Source of the DNA: Pyxicephalus adspersus
Lineage: Eukaryota; Chordata; Amphibia; Anura; Pyxicephalidae
Reading direction: 5' to 3'
Length of the DNA stretch: 64,000 bases
Assembly: GCF_032062135.1 (NCBI RefSeq)
Contig: NC_092862.1
Span: forward strand, 96,447,283 to 96,511,282
Position numbers and translations under genes: made by a program. Below the pieces are notes generated by a model. The model made no database searches, was not told the origin of the DNA, and saw nothing but the letters and a program-made list of their open reading frames with translations. This document shows, piece by piece, positions 37,669 to 49,520 of the stretch (positions within the stretch are counted from its first letter, which is position 1; every line of letters begins with the position of its first letter).

Positions 37669-40600
37669 TCAACTAATATACTCGTCNNNNNNNNNNNNNN
37701 NNNNNNNNNNNNNNNNNNNNNNNNNNNNNNNNNNNNNNNNNNNNNNNNNNNNNNNNNNNNNNNNNNNNNNNNNNNNNNNNNNNNNNNNNNNNNNNNNNNN
37801 NNNNNNNNNNNNNNNNNNNNNNNNNNNNNNNNNNNNNNNNNNNNNNNNNNNNNNNNNNNNNNNNNNNNNNNNNNNNNNNNNNNNNNNNNNNNNNNNNNNN
37901 NNNNNNNNNNNNNNNNNNNNNNNNNNNNNNNNNNNNNNNNNNNNNNNNNNNNNNNNNNNNNNNNNNNNNNNNNNNNNNNNNNNNNNNNNNNNNNNNNNNN
38001 NNNNNNNNNNNNNNNNNNNNNNNNNNNNNNNNNNNNNNNNNNNNNNNNNNNNNNNNNNNNNNNNNNNNNNNNNNNNNNNNNNNNNNNNNNNNNNNNNNNN
38101 NNNNNNNNNNNNNNNNNNNNNNNNNNNNNTGTTAGCCTTTATGGACCCCGGTAAAATAGATAGCAAGGCTATCTGGGGGGTAATCCTCAAATCTGAACCA
38201 GAAACATTGTTATAGATATCTATTATCAGAGACCACAACTTACGGATATTGAGACAGTCCCACCATATATGTAACATTGTGCCTTGATGGGTAAGGCACC
38301 GCCAACACCTATCGGACAGGGACAGAGACATACGATGAACGTCTAAGGGGCAAAGATACCATCTAGAGATAATTTTATAATTGGTCTCTTGAGCCTTACA
38401 AGGAAGAGACATTTTATGAGTTAAAATAAACGCTTTTTCCCAGTCTAACGGAGAGATAACCTCTCCTAATTCCTTTTCCCAATATCTGGTATAAGTGGGG
38501 GCGTTGTTAGTATGGAATTTAATCAGGATCTCGTAGATTTGTGATATCACGTGATTCGGTCTATTAGGGGAACGTAGTACAGATTCAAAGGCCGTGAGTT
38601 TGCGCTGTATAGGACACTTATCAAGAAAGGTCGAGACAAATGAGGATAGCTGGTTGTATCGCATCCACATTGAGGGGAGCCTCTGCACCCTGGCGCCAAG
38701 CGATGAGAATGATGGAATTCTTCCATTCTGGAGTATACTGCTCAACTGTCTATTCTCCTGAGCTGACCAAGAGAGAAATTTTTTAGCATTCATTGCCGGT
38801 GGAAATGAGGGATTGTCAAACAAGGGGGTCATAGGTCCTACTGCAGTCGACAAGTGATCCGTCTTAAGGAGATTGTCCCATTCTCGTAGGAGATCAGAAG
38901 TAATGCTGGGTAATGGATGGGGAAATTGCAGTTTGGATCTATTTACCCAAGGTATGGAACAAAGAGCAATTGGAGATAGAGCATTTTCCAAAACTACCCA
39001 GCTTTTCCTTTCCATATTATGGAACCAATCAACTACCCGGGTTAGTAGGGCCGCCCTATAATAGGATCTAATATCAGGGACCCCCGCTCCCCCACAGTGT
39101 TTAGGTCTGGTAATATATCGAAATGCTATTCTTGGACGTCTCATTTTCCATAAGAACCTTCTACAAAGCATCTGTATTTTACCGAGGAAGGCCAAGGGCA
39201 GGTAAATCGGGACCGTTTGGAAGATATATAGCATTTTGGGCAAAATATCCATTTTATGTTTCCCAATTCGAATCCCCTGCACTTGTGGGTTCGACCTCAA
39301 AGCTACTGCAAGATGTTCCATCACTATGGCATATAATAGCGGGGATAGTGGACATCCTTGTCTAGTACCGTTAACAATAGGGAATGGGGTAGACAGGCCC
39401 CCATTTACCCGTACTCGAGCCGTAGGGGATGAGTATAAGGCGGCTATCCTGGCTATCATCAGTGGGCCCAAACCAATCTGACGTAATGATTGGTACATAA
39501 AGGCCCAATTTACCCTGTCAAACGCTTTTTCAGCGTCTACCGATAGCAAGCACATGGGGGTTTTGGTTATTTTAGCTGCGTGGGTAAGTAATATAGTCTT
39601 CAGTGTATTATCTCTGGCTTCTCTACCATTAATGAAGCCCACTTGGTCTGTATGGATCAGGGTCGGTAGGTGTCGAGATAGTCGATTAGCTATCAATTTA
39701 GAGAAAAGTTTTGCGTCCACATTAATTAGGGAAATTGGTCTGTAATTTGAACAAAGCGAATGATCTTTACCGGGTTTAGGTATGACAGCAATATGTGCCT
39801 CCAGGCTTTGAGAAGGAAAAAAGGAGTCCCCAGATATAGATGAAAACACCCTAGTCATAAACGGGGCTAGGAGTTCTACAAATAACTTATAAAATTTGGG
39901 CGTATACCCGTCTGGACCAGGACTCTTACCGGCCGGAGTGTTTTTGATTACCGCAGATACCTCCTCCACTGTAAATACAGATTCCAAACTTGCAGATACT
40001 TCAGGATCCAATCCCGGTAATGCAGTGGATTCTATATAATCAATGAGTGAAGATGGGGTGTGCGGTACAGCCTGGATATTATATAGACCAGCATAATATT
40101 GTCTAAATTGTGATAAGATTTCCTGGGGAAAGGCCGTGAGGTTACCCTTGTTGTTTCTAATATGAGGGACATACATTGCAGCCGATCTCGGGTGAAGTCC
40201 CCTAGCTAGCAACCGGCCACATTTTTCACCGTATTGGTAAAAGGATTTACGGTATTTATCTCTATATTTTTGGTGCGCAAAATCATACAATTCTAATAAT
40301 CGCCTTCTAGCCGATGTAAGGTCAGAAAATACATCCGGGGACATATTGCTTTTATGCAATCTTTCTAATTGCCTTATATTGTCGAGCGTGCGAGCGATTT
40401 CCTGAGATCTAATTTTCTTAAGTCTGGACCCCTGTTGAATCAACACCCCACGAAGAACTGCTTTAAAGGCTTCCCATTGGAAGGGCAGTGGAGTCTCGTC
40501 GGCCTCGTGATCTGTTAGAAAATTTTTTATAGTATCTATAACCGCTCGCTCGCACACAGAATCTCTGAACAGTGAATCATTGCATTTCCATGACCACTCT

Positions 40601-41358
40601 TGTGAACCTATCATAGGAATTTGAATGGTCAAAGAGACTGAAGCATGATCAGACCATGGACAACTGTCAATGCTGGCCTCCGGCTTCCAATCTAAAAGTT
40701 TATGACTTGTAAAGATATAATCAATTCGCGAGTATGATCCGTGGGGGTTGGAGTAAAACGTATAATCTTTGTCGCCAGGGTGCAGAGCCCGCCATGTGTC
40801 TATCATTTGGAGATCAAGTAGTTTAGCTTTGAATACGTTTAATTTGGAATAGGAAACAGAGGAATGACCTGTGGATGTATCCACTCTAGGATCAAGGGGG
40901 AAGTTAAAATCTCCGCCAATTATTATATTGCCCTCCGCAAAAGCAACAATTTTATTCAGGAACTGGACAGCCGCTGTGGTTGGTTGTTGGTTTGGAGAGT
41001 AGAATGAAGCTACTGTGTACTTTTTGTCCCATAAGGAGATCTTGGCAATAACATACCTCCCCTGCGGATCCACGCTAGTGTCCAGTACCTGATTAGGGAT
41101 AGTCTTGTGGAAGGCTATGGAAACCCCTTTAGTTTTACCGTCAGGATTGGAGCTATGAATCCAATTGGTATAATAGCGGTTGTGTAGTGAAGGGATCTTT
41201 TGGGAACAAAAGTGTGTTTGTTGGAGCATTAGAATATGTACTTTAGCTTTATGTTGGTTATATAAGAGTTGTGATCTCTTGTTAGGGCTGTTAAGTCCCT
41301 TGGCATTAAGAGAGCGTATTGTCAGACCTCGAGAGTTAGTCATCTGTTTAGGATGCAT
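37669..41358 (-). pseudogene. LINE ORF2 (endonuclease-reverse transcriptase), internally deleted
   Basis: The frame stays open for about 1076 residues from 41358 to the gap edge at 38130. The N-terminal apurinic-type endonuclease shows GGDFNFPLDP (residues 148-157), SRIDYIF (210-216) and SDH (236-238). The reverse transcriptase shows KSPGPDG (478-484), YRPISL (539-544), SVDAEKAFDRV (606-616) and GTRQGCPLSP (664-673). Then IRIGKHK (697-702) runs straight into DILPKMLYIFQTVPI (704-718), a segment that in L1-type ORF2 lies well after the catalytic ADD. The ADD block and nearby thumb are therefore missing without a frameshift. A C-terminal CWRC-H-C knuckle sits at 1018-1035. The copy cannot be active. 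The part beyond the gap cannot be checked. Confidence 0.9.
37687..38129. other. Assembly gap (443 N)
   Basis: Unresolved bases inside the LINE, covering the end of ORF2 and possibly the start of its 3' UTR. The true length is unknown, so frames drawn across it are not meaningful. Confidence 0.99.
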
Positions 41359-44300
41359 ATTTACGTTCGTGAAATGAGGAATATATCAAATAATTACTAT
41401 GAGGGGGAGGATTCTATAAATTCAGGAGCAGGACCAGTCAGGAAGGGCTATGGAAAGTTAGGGATAAGGTCAGCTGACGGCTGGGGGGGGCTAGTTCCCA
41501 GTCGTCTATGGGGAACTATATAAAATGTAAGGAACTTCCTTATTCGCCGCCTTGATCGGCGGTACTCCTATGCGGGGTAGTGTAACCGAGTAATGGGGGA
41601 GGAGAAAAACACTATCTGTATAAACAGATCCATTCGGGGGAAGAGCCAGTATTAAAAGAAGCCAGCTGGAACCATGGAATAAATCTGTATATGGGGGAGG
41701 CCAGGAGTTTAACAACTCCTTAGGAACCCTCCTTCTTTTAATGTCTTTATTCCAGTCATATGAATTGTAAATACATTTTCCTCTTCAGGGCTAGATAATG
41801 ATGCAAAGCAACAAATAATGAGGTCCATGTTAGTTCTTGCAATGTTTTGCATCTGGGTAGTGCCTTGTAGTTGTTTTTTCACAGTGACACAGTTGATGTT
41901 GACTGTGATGTGTCCCACCCTTCCTTTCTTCTCTTAATCTGTAAAATAAGTTATCTAGACTTTTCTTTTGCCATTACACAAGGATATACTACTATTTACA
42001 CATTTTATTAAAAAAATCCTTTATTCTTTAAACATAATTTTTAATTTTTCTAAAATCCATGTTCCCTTGGTGAAGCATGTAATGGAAGTAATTCATCTTT
42101 GCAGGCATTTGTCTTCAGGGGGCAGCTCCCATGATCCTGCAACACCTGATTTTTATGTTCGGTGATCTAAAATATCAGATGTAAAGCAAATATGTTTTAT
42201 GTAATAGATTTATTGGGGAGAAGAGGTGGTAAATAAAAGGCACATGAACTTCAGCTTTTACACAACCTTTTTTTTTTTTCTGTACATTGGATATTTTTTG
42301 TAAATTATTTTCCCTCTTAGGTGGAAAAGAGATGAGAAAAGGTAAACCCCAACAGAAACTGCCTTTATTGATACTCCTACCCCTGAAACTCAATCCATAT
42401 ATCTGGATGTGTCTTTCACCCACACATAGAACAAACCATTTATTTCTAGGATGTAGAGATGGTTGGCCTTCTTTTTACTATAATGATACTAAATATGCTT
42501 TAAAGGTCTTCCGAACCACATCACTATTGACAACAGCTATTTCTACTCTACAGTTTTAAAGTTTGCTAAAAACCCTGGGAAAAGTAAAGTTCACAGATTT
42601 GGATCACTATACTGGGTTATCAGTAACCAGAGCTTTATTTAAAGCTAGGGACATTATCTCTTTAAACTTATCCTCATCTTTACTCACTATTTATATGTAG
42701 ACTAATTCCATTGTTTCTATCTTAAATGTAAAACAACTTACATACAAATAAAAAATTACGTCAAAATTTAAGTACATTTGGCAGGCATGACTTTTTTTCC
42801 AGGCTTAGCTTCATTCAGTCTTGTTTGTCACATTCTATTAAGGCAAAATACATAAATATAAACTACAAGATGCCAATATTACGCTAAACTTTATTTAAAT
42901 GATTATTCTAAACACGTCAGCTTTGAAAATTAAGGTAGAAAACCAAAAAGACACCTGGAGGTTGTACTACTTGACAAAAGAGACATGTAATGTCATCGAT
43001 GCAACAAGTGGCTTTCAGTCAACTGGTTGCTTTTCCAACTCAAGAAGAAGGAACCACATTGGAACTGCTAGGCAATGTGTGCAAAAATATTGACCTGCTC
43101 TCTGGTTTGCCACTTGTAGGCACATAGCAGCAGTTTGCTTCGTGCCCAGGAGCAGCCAACCATGTGGTTTTAGACCTTACATATGAAAGAGACCTTGGTG
43201 TACAATCCCTCCTGTTCTTTAAGGCAACCTAATTGTATTACCAATTTTATGGGTTTCAAACTATGTTTATTTCTTCTCACTTCCTTCAGCACTGGACATA
43301 CAGGTCATTTTGTTTGATGTCTTTACCAGAAGTATCATGCTGCTGCTGATCCTTTCCTGTTTTCAAGTCACAGGACTAGGGAAACAAGGCGGGTGTGTTT
43401 GGAAATTGTTCACAAAGTATGCATTAAGCGCATAAAAACTTATCTTACAGAAAAAGAGTAATCCAGTGTTGTGCAATTAGTATCAGATTGCTGTTAGCTG
43501 AGGGTATTTACCTTGTTTTACTTCACTGGACTTCCACCTTCTTCAGTGATTGTGGGTGTAATAAATCTGGCAAAAAACAGGACAATTTTTTTTGTGTGCA
43601 ATCATGTCAAGAATTTAGGACAAGACCCTTCAGTTCCTACATTCTTCTTAAAAGTAAACAGATACATTCTTGGTAGAAGAACATGCTGAAAAATTTATAC
43701 AAATAAAACGACTGACCTCGAACAGCACTAGTTTCAGGTGACTGGATGCCAGAACTGGTTTAATGGAAAAGCTGCTTGAAGTAGTTTGATGCAGCTTAGG
43801 AGACCAAACATTTGCTTCACTGATTCACCACTAGTACATATTTTGTAAGTCACATTCACTTCTTAAAGACTTACTGTCTATTGCAGCACTGTGGTTTTTC
43901 TTCTTCATGCTATTTTTCACATGAGACATAGCAATTTTGCATGCCTTTGTAAAGCTGAGTTCATTTTCTTTTTTGAAATACTTTGCATCCTGAGGGGTTT
44001 GGGACAAGTCTTGTGGCTAGGAATGAAAACAGAAACGCATAATAATGAAGCACCAACAAAAAAAATCCAAAATCGATAATAATTTTGCCTTATGGCTAAT
44101 TATATACAAGTGTATCAAGCTTTTTTAAATGCCACTGTGCATTTATTAAATGCATATATAATTTCAGGTACAGATTTTTGTTTTTGTGAATGGGTTTGTA
44201 ACGGGGTTAAAAATGAAGATTCAAAAGTCCTATTTCCTGTTGTTTTTTTTTTTTTTTTTTAAGGTGGTATGTTCTGGTTTCAGTTAATTTCTGGCAAACC

Positions 44301-44606
44301 ATTTCCAGGCTGTTTAGCAGAGCAGGAGTCTGGAATCTAAAGGATGTCCAGGGGTCCCAGCTACAACCTTCATATTTTACCAGTAAACCAAAATAATAGC
44401 GCAGTTGGTTAGAGCTGTGCACCTCTCTGTTACTACACAAGAGAGGACAGACTTTTATTCGGTTGGGGTCTTCTGGTGCCGTACTATTATAGATACTGTG
44501 AAAAGAAGGCTCCCCCTTTGCCTAATGTAAACCTTAACAAAGTCAGCTAAAGATATAAGGACCCAAACTGCTACCCTGCTCAGGACTCCATTCTGCTTGT
44601 GCTTTA

Positions 44607-44920
44607 GGCTGCGTACACATGTTCAATAGTTTTCTTTGGAAAGGATCATGAAAGATCCTTTCCAACGGCAAAAGACTGAAAGATGCATGAACAAAGGCTG
44701 TACATACATCACCACTCTGCTCTATGGAGAATGGAGGGGGGAGGGGGGGTAGAATGATGGAGTGACACACCGCTGTGCTCTCTCCCCTTCACTTGTATTA
44801 CGGTCGTTTGTGGATCCGCCAGTACCGATTCATGAACGAAGTTGAACGAGTGCTGTGTACAAACCAGATTCTTGTCCGATACTGGCCCTGAAACAAATAT
44901 TGGACGTGTGTACATAGCCT
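44607..44920. mobile_element. GTACACA-ended MITE, full copy
   Basis: Ends GGCTGCGTACACATGT and ACGTGTGTACATAGCC are inverted. The interior has GGCAAAAGACTGAAAGATGC and a right part with GATTCATGAACGAAGTTGAA. Also present at 36424-36667, and as a right half at 31028-31152. Confidence 0.78.
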
Positions 44921-45749
44921 TGGTATCCTGACTACCTACAACACTACTGGGTCAGATGTTTGACATGCTGACCCTTGATATTTACGTATGTTACATACTT
45001 TTTTAGTAATGTAGCCCTGATACAGTTTCCACTCCATATATTTACATATGTATGTAAATATAACAGAAAAATTGCAGTAGGGGATAATCTTCCCAAAATG
45101 TATTGGATAATGTGGTTGACTACCTGCAATTTCGATGCCTTGCCCTTTATTCAAGTTATGACAAACATGAAAAATTTAGTGAAAAATGCACAAGAAAATG
45201 TTGCCTTTGCACTCAGCAATGTGTAGATAAAGCAGTACAGGCCACAGAAGTTATGTATATGTATTGTCTAAACTTTGACTGTAAAACCAAGCTCAGCTCC
45301 TCTTTGTCTGCTCTCCATTCAAGTCAGTTTGGTCTGATTTGGTTCATTAAACTTCCATGCAATTATGTACAATGATAATCAATGTCTTGCCTAATGTGCC
45401 ACGGGTTAGTTTGTGTTAGTGTTTAGTAACATGCATGCATTTAATGCACCACGTTCAGATTTAACAGCATCAGCAATGCGCAATAATTGGGTCACCACAT
45501 TGCAATCATGTAAATGGGGCCATAGCGGTAATGTTAATGGAAGATGAGTTGAGGTAGGAGATCTTACACCAGAAGGTCAAGATTTCCACAAAATTTAACT
45601 GCCCATGTCTCTGGCTCTGCAGACTGTTTTTTTGTTCATACAGCTTTCACTAAGGGTGACATACTTTAGTTTAGGTTTCCCAGTTTGGTGACAGTTATAC
45701 CTCAAAGTGATGCATCTCCAAGTGCAAACTGGACATACATATATTTAGT

Positions 45750-45940
45750 GTTACTAAGTGTTTTGGAATCTTTCTCTCTCTTTATTGGCCAGGCCAGAAT
45801 GACATAACCCCCATGCACAAGAGATCATTCATTGTTTCTTCCATAAAAAGCCTGATTGCTCACATTTTTTAATTTTTTTTTAGTTGCATTTTGCTCTAGG
45901 CTCATCTCCAATACAAGCTGATATGAGAGCATACTGTGCA
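45750..45940. repeat. Second copy of the TTGGCCAG dispersed repeat
   Basis: TTTATTGGCCAGGCCAGAAT, CATGCACAAGAGATCATTCA and TTGCATTTTGCTCTAGGCTC parallel 12100-12290. Confidence 0.5.
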
Positions 45941-46269
45941 TACATGCTTTGTCCTATGTACACAATCCTTAAAAACATGCCAGTACACATATTGTGGGTA
46001 ATCCATTGTGTGATCACTTTTGATCATCTTTTATTAAATGGGGTTTGAATGTGGCCATTTCTGAGCTTTCAATAAAGTAGATTCTGCAAACAATAGAAAA
46101 CAAGTTTGATTTATAATTGGTTTAGACATTACAATGTTATGGTTTGATAAAATCTCATGTAGGAATTATGCAGTTCCTCATACAGATCTGCCGAGCATGT
46201 GACTTAGATATCTTCACCCACTGTTTTGTTTCAGAATAACAGCAAAAGTATTTTTAGTTATGTAAAACA

Positions 46270-46317
46270 ACTAAACCCTTTTTTTTTTTTTTTTCTTCTT
46301 CTTCTTCTTCTTCTTCC
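46270..46317. repeat. Poly-T followed by (CTT)n
   Basis: About 16 T, then about eight TTC units ending TTCCCC. It explains the Lys/Glu run in the overlapping minus-strand open frame, which is not a gene. Confidence 0.92.
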
Positions 46318-47284
46318 CCACTGCAGTTCAGTTCCTTGACACAACCTTCATCTAGAACACAATCACAATAGAAAAGTGAAGTGTCTGAAATGCTGCCAGC
46401 AGCATGTGATCTATGAGAAAATACTTTTGTTTTCCACAAGTTATGTAGAGTCACAGAGGGAAATGTGAAGACTTGTTCTGACTGACACACAGGCATACCT
46501 TGTGAGTATTGTAGAACATATGCATAGACAATATTGTGTTCCCTAATTCCAAGGGTTATGGTATTACATAGGGATTTTTAATCTCATTGGATTAAAGTTC
46601 ATTAGATTTTTTACACCCGTTAGATTTAAAATTCATTTGTAGTAAGGGATCATTTGAATACATGGATGCAGTTTTTGTTAATCTTACCAATATTTAGCTG
46701 GAATATGTTCGGGGCATACATTCTAGATAAAAACACTTATTCTATGGCAAATAGTACATATTATGAGGATCTAGTGGACCGTGCATGACCAATGCATCAG
46801 CAATCCAGTGGATTGGTCTATTAATAAACCAAAAATCCAAACATTCTCTACTTTTGTCCACAGTCAGTATATATGTTTGAAATCATTGTTTTACTACTTA
46901 CTTATTCCTAAAGTGATTTTCAAGGTACTCCTAAGAGAAATGAAAGTTCAAATGAACCCTGCTGTAAAATGAAGTTTGATTTTTAGATCTGGTCTCCCGT
47001 TTCCTGAATATAGGAAAAACATAGATTACATACTTACATGCATACTTACCTTATGCCTCTCATGGCGCCGCAGCGAGGTGACACCATAAGATCCTAGGAA
47101 TAATGAGAATTCTGAATTCTGCAAAAAAGATTTTCTTCTACTAGATTAGATTGTCCTCTGCAAGATTTGGGTTGGTCTCCATTCACCAAAAAAATTGCTG
47201 GAAGGATGGTGAAATCATAACCTGCATTGCAAAAAAATTATGGTTAGGTAAGTATATACTTTATGGGCCCTGTGTGGTTGACAT

Positions 47285-47365
47285 CTCTTTTACACACAGC
47301 AAACTGCTGCTGTGTGCCCAGGATTGGCAAACCCACTGCGGGTAACTGGTTTTGCAGGCAGCCAC
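47285..47365. repeat. Short dispersed repeat (GCAGCAAACTGCTGC family)
   Basis: CAAACTGCTGCTGTGTGCCC, AGGATTGGCAAACCCACTGC and GGTTTTGCAGGCAGCC. Related sequence lies at about 52845-52915 (GCAAAATGCTGCTTTGCCAA, CTGCGGGGGCAG) and at 43115-43160. Confidence 0.5.
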
Positions 47366-49234
47366 AATGCAATTCTGTAAACTACTGGTTGCAGTTACAT
47401 GCAAAAATTGATTTCCAACATCTCCCATTCCCTTGAACAGTTTTGACTGCAGTTGACCCCACGGCAAAAGGCTGAAGCTCATCGCAGGTCCTAAATGGCT
47501 TGAAAAGAAACTTTTTTTATTTTTGTTTTTTGTGCCACTCAACCTTTTATTTTGATTGTTTAAATATTTGCAAGGGTGTGTGCATGTTGGTGTCCTGTTA
47601 CCTTATCTCTTCCCTTATTTTTGTGGAAATGAAACAGTGGGGAGCCTGATTAGCTGCCATACATGCAAAAGAAAAGTCCCCTCTTCCCATACTGGGTTGA
47701 CGTAAGCAGAAGTTAACATTGCAGTTCTCTCTGACAGGTCTGCCACATGTATAAATGACAGGCATCCCCTGTATACATGTCATATGCTGCACAGCATGTC
47801 AGTCTCATCTGTTCCTATTTCCCCAAAAAATGTAAAGCATTATACCAATTTCATTTGGAAAGGGGTTGTAGTTGTAGCTGTGAAGCCTAATTTTGTTTTA
47901 GATTTCAAATTAGTACAAAGAATGTACAACTAAACGCAAAATTTTGGATTTAAATTGTATATAAAGTGGTGAGGGATTTAAGCTCTACCAGGGTTTTATT
48001 GCTGTGTATGTAGGGGGAGCTCTTTTGGATGTTCTGATCACCAGAGGATGAAAGTGGGAAAGTGGGGGGTAAAGTCAAAAATTGCTACCAAAACAATGGA
48101 ACACTTGTTCCCATGAAAGCTGTCTAAGACCGTCTCTGGCGAAAATCTAACATGTACAGCAGTCTTCCCAATGTCATTCATCTGTCTGTCCTGACAGCTC
48201 AATGAATCCAAAGGGGACAATCACTGTACTTTCCTATTCAGGACAACACAGCAGGGTGCCCCTTGCTAGCCCGCTTGTCCCCATAGACAAGTACAGTGCT
48301 GTGAATACTGTACCTATTTATTCTAGTGTTCCTGGAAATGATCAGGAAAGGGTCAAAAAGGGGTTCAAGGAACAGCAAGTATTTATCTGTACTTGCAGAA
48401 AATGCACACAGCTTAAAAAGAGAACTAATGTAGCCAATACATCTGAAGACAAATAAGCTGCAATGAATGACATTTTTAGTTCTTGTGTATTCATATACAG
48501 AATATTCTATTTGTTTTATTTTATAAAATGTTATGTTTAACCCAGATAATTTTTTTAAGCCAGGTGGGTCACAATAAAGGGGCTGTCACCTGCCCACAAT
48601 TTCTTTCCAATTCAACATAGTTTGTTGTGATCTGGGCTTCACTCATTCAGTGTTTTTGATTCCAGTACATACTCGCTCATTCTGCTGAGTATCCTGGTTG
48701 TCTTGTGACTGCTGCACCTTCACCTGGGTGTGAGCTTCTAGGATCTCCTATTATTTTTATCTTCCTGATTCTACTAACAATGTTTAATAAGCTAGGATGA
48801 ATAACAAAACAGTACACTTCTGGAAAGGAAAAAAAAAAACACTTTAAAATGTTCACAATTTACCAAGCTGTATAAAATGATTCTGTGTTTTATTTTTTTT
48901 TACAGATTCTCCCGCATTTGTTAAATATTTATTCCAAACTCATTTCCAGAAAGTTGGGACACAGTGTAGAATGTAAAAAAAAAGTAATGAATTGCAAATC
49001 ATTCAAATGCCATTTTTACTTTTGTTTTGTGGGATAAATGGTGAGGGGAAAGCTTATCAATTGAAACTATAAATTAAAAAAAGAACTCGCGTAAGCTTTG
49101 TCCTTTTCCCCAACCTCCACAAAATTAAAGTGTGTGTGTGTATTGGGCAATAAAGTCAGTAGAATAGAGAAATGCTCAGGAAAGCACAAGATGCTGGTAA
49201 ATCCAGTATAGGTAATTGTTTATTTTATTTTCAG

Positions 49235-49520
49235 AGATGCAGATCCAGTTAAGTGATGATAGAAGAGACAAGTTGTCACTCTCATCGCACTCATAATGAA
49301 CCTGCCAACAGGTGACACCGACCACTCCCAGAACAGTGTGTTGGGTTCCCGCAGCTCTGTGCATGACGTCCATTCCATTACCAGTGCTGAATTTGTGGCC
49401 AGACTTGAATCCTATGAGAGCTCAGGGAAGAAAAGTATTTCTGATGTCAGAAGAACCTTCTGCCTGTTTGCCACCTTTGATGTCTTGTTTGTCACTTTGC
49501 TGTGGATCATAGAACTAAAT
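49235..49520 (+). CDS. stard3nl: stard3nl exon 2 (5' UTR end plus first 75 codons)
   Basis: Acceptor TTTATTTTATTTTCAG ends at 49234 and donor GTGAGT starts at 49521. Coding begins at 49296 and ends in phase 0 with ...WIIELN. It encodes the N-terminal cytosolic segment with the KKSISDVRRTF block and the first membrane helix (residues about 54-74). A short upstream frame precedes the ATG (see separate entry). Confidence 0.95.
49237..49296 (+). promoter_or_regulatory. 19-codon upstream ORF overlapping the stard3nl start (TAATG)
   Basis: The first ATG after the splice site (49237) opens a 19-codon frame ending in TAA at 49294-49296. The last A of that stop is the A of the stard3nl ATG. This arrangement could lower initiation at the main start or couple it by reinitiation. 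If exon 1 ends at 27742, the uORF ATG would have G at -3. Confidence 0.6.

Larger units (their letters stand above)
37352..41725 (-). mobile_element. L1/Tx1-clade LINE, 5'-truncated and internally deleted
   Basis: About 4.4 kb of non-LTR retrotransposon on the minus strand, within intron 1 and antisense to stard3nl. It contains ORF2 (41358 leftwards), roughly 370 bases of upstream sequence, and a 3' UTR ending ATTCTAATAAAACTGATTG followed by AAAC. Candidate target-site duplications flank it: ACTCTCCTTCTTTT at 37338-37351 and ACCCTCCTTCTTTT at 41726-41739 (13 of 14). No ORF1 is recognised. A run of 443 N interrupts the element. Confidence 0.88.
27743..49234 (+). other. stard3nl: Intron 1 of stard3nl (presumed)
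   Basis: About 21.5 kb between the donor at 27743 and the acceptor TTTTCAG ending at 49234. It holds the large minus-strand LINE, copies of the GTACACA-ended MITE family, a dispersed GATGGCAGCG repeat copy, an imperfect 255-bp duplication, poly-T runs and an assembly gap. The remaining stretches (about 27.8-30.4, 32.2-33.5, 33.7-35.2, 35.6-36.4, 41.8-44.6, 44.9-49.2 kb) show no recognisable gene. Extent depends on exon 1 being right. Confidence 0.55.

Noticed and set aside
37504..38215. Two plus-strand frames of about 200 codons
   Set aside because: They are open only because they run through the 443-N gap.
38873..39745. Several plus-strand frames of 60-80 codons
   Set aside because: They are antisense shadows of the LINE ORF2.
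46254..46496. Minus-strand frame with a Glu/Lys-rich end
   Set aside because: The charged run is produced by a poly-T plus (CTT)n microsatellite.
49312..49512. 66-codon frame overlapping exon 2 in another frame
   Set aside because: It is a shadow of the conserved STARD3NL frame and has no independent support.
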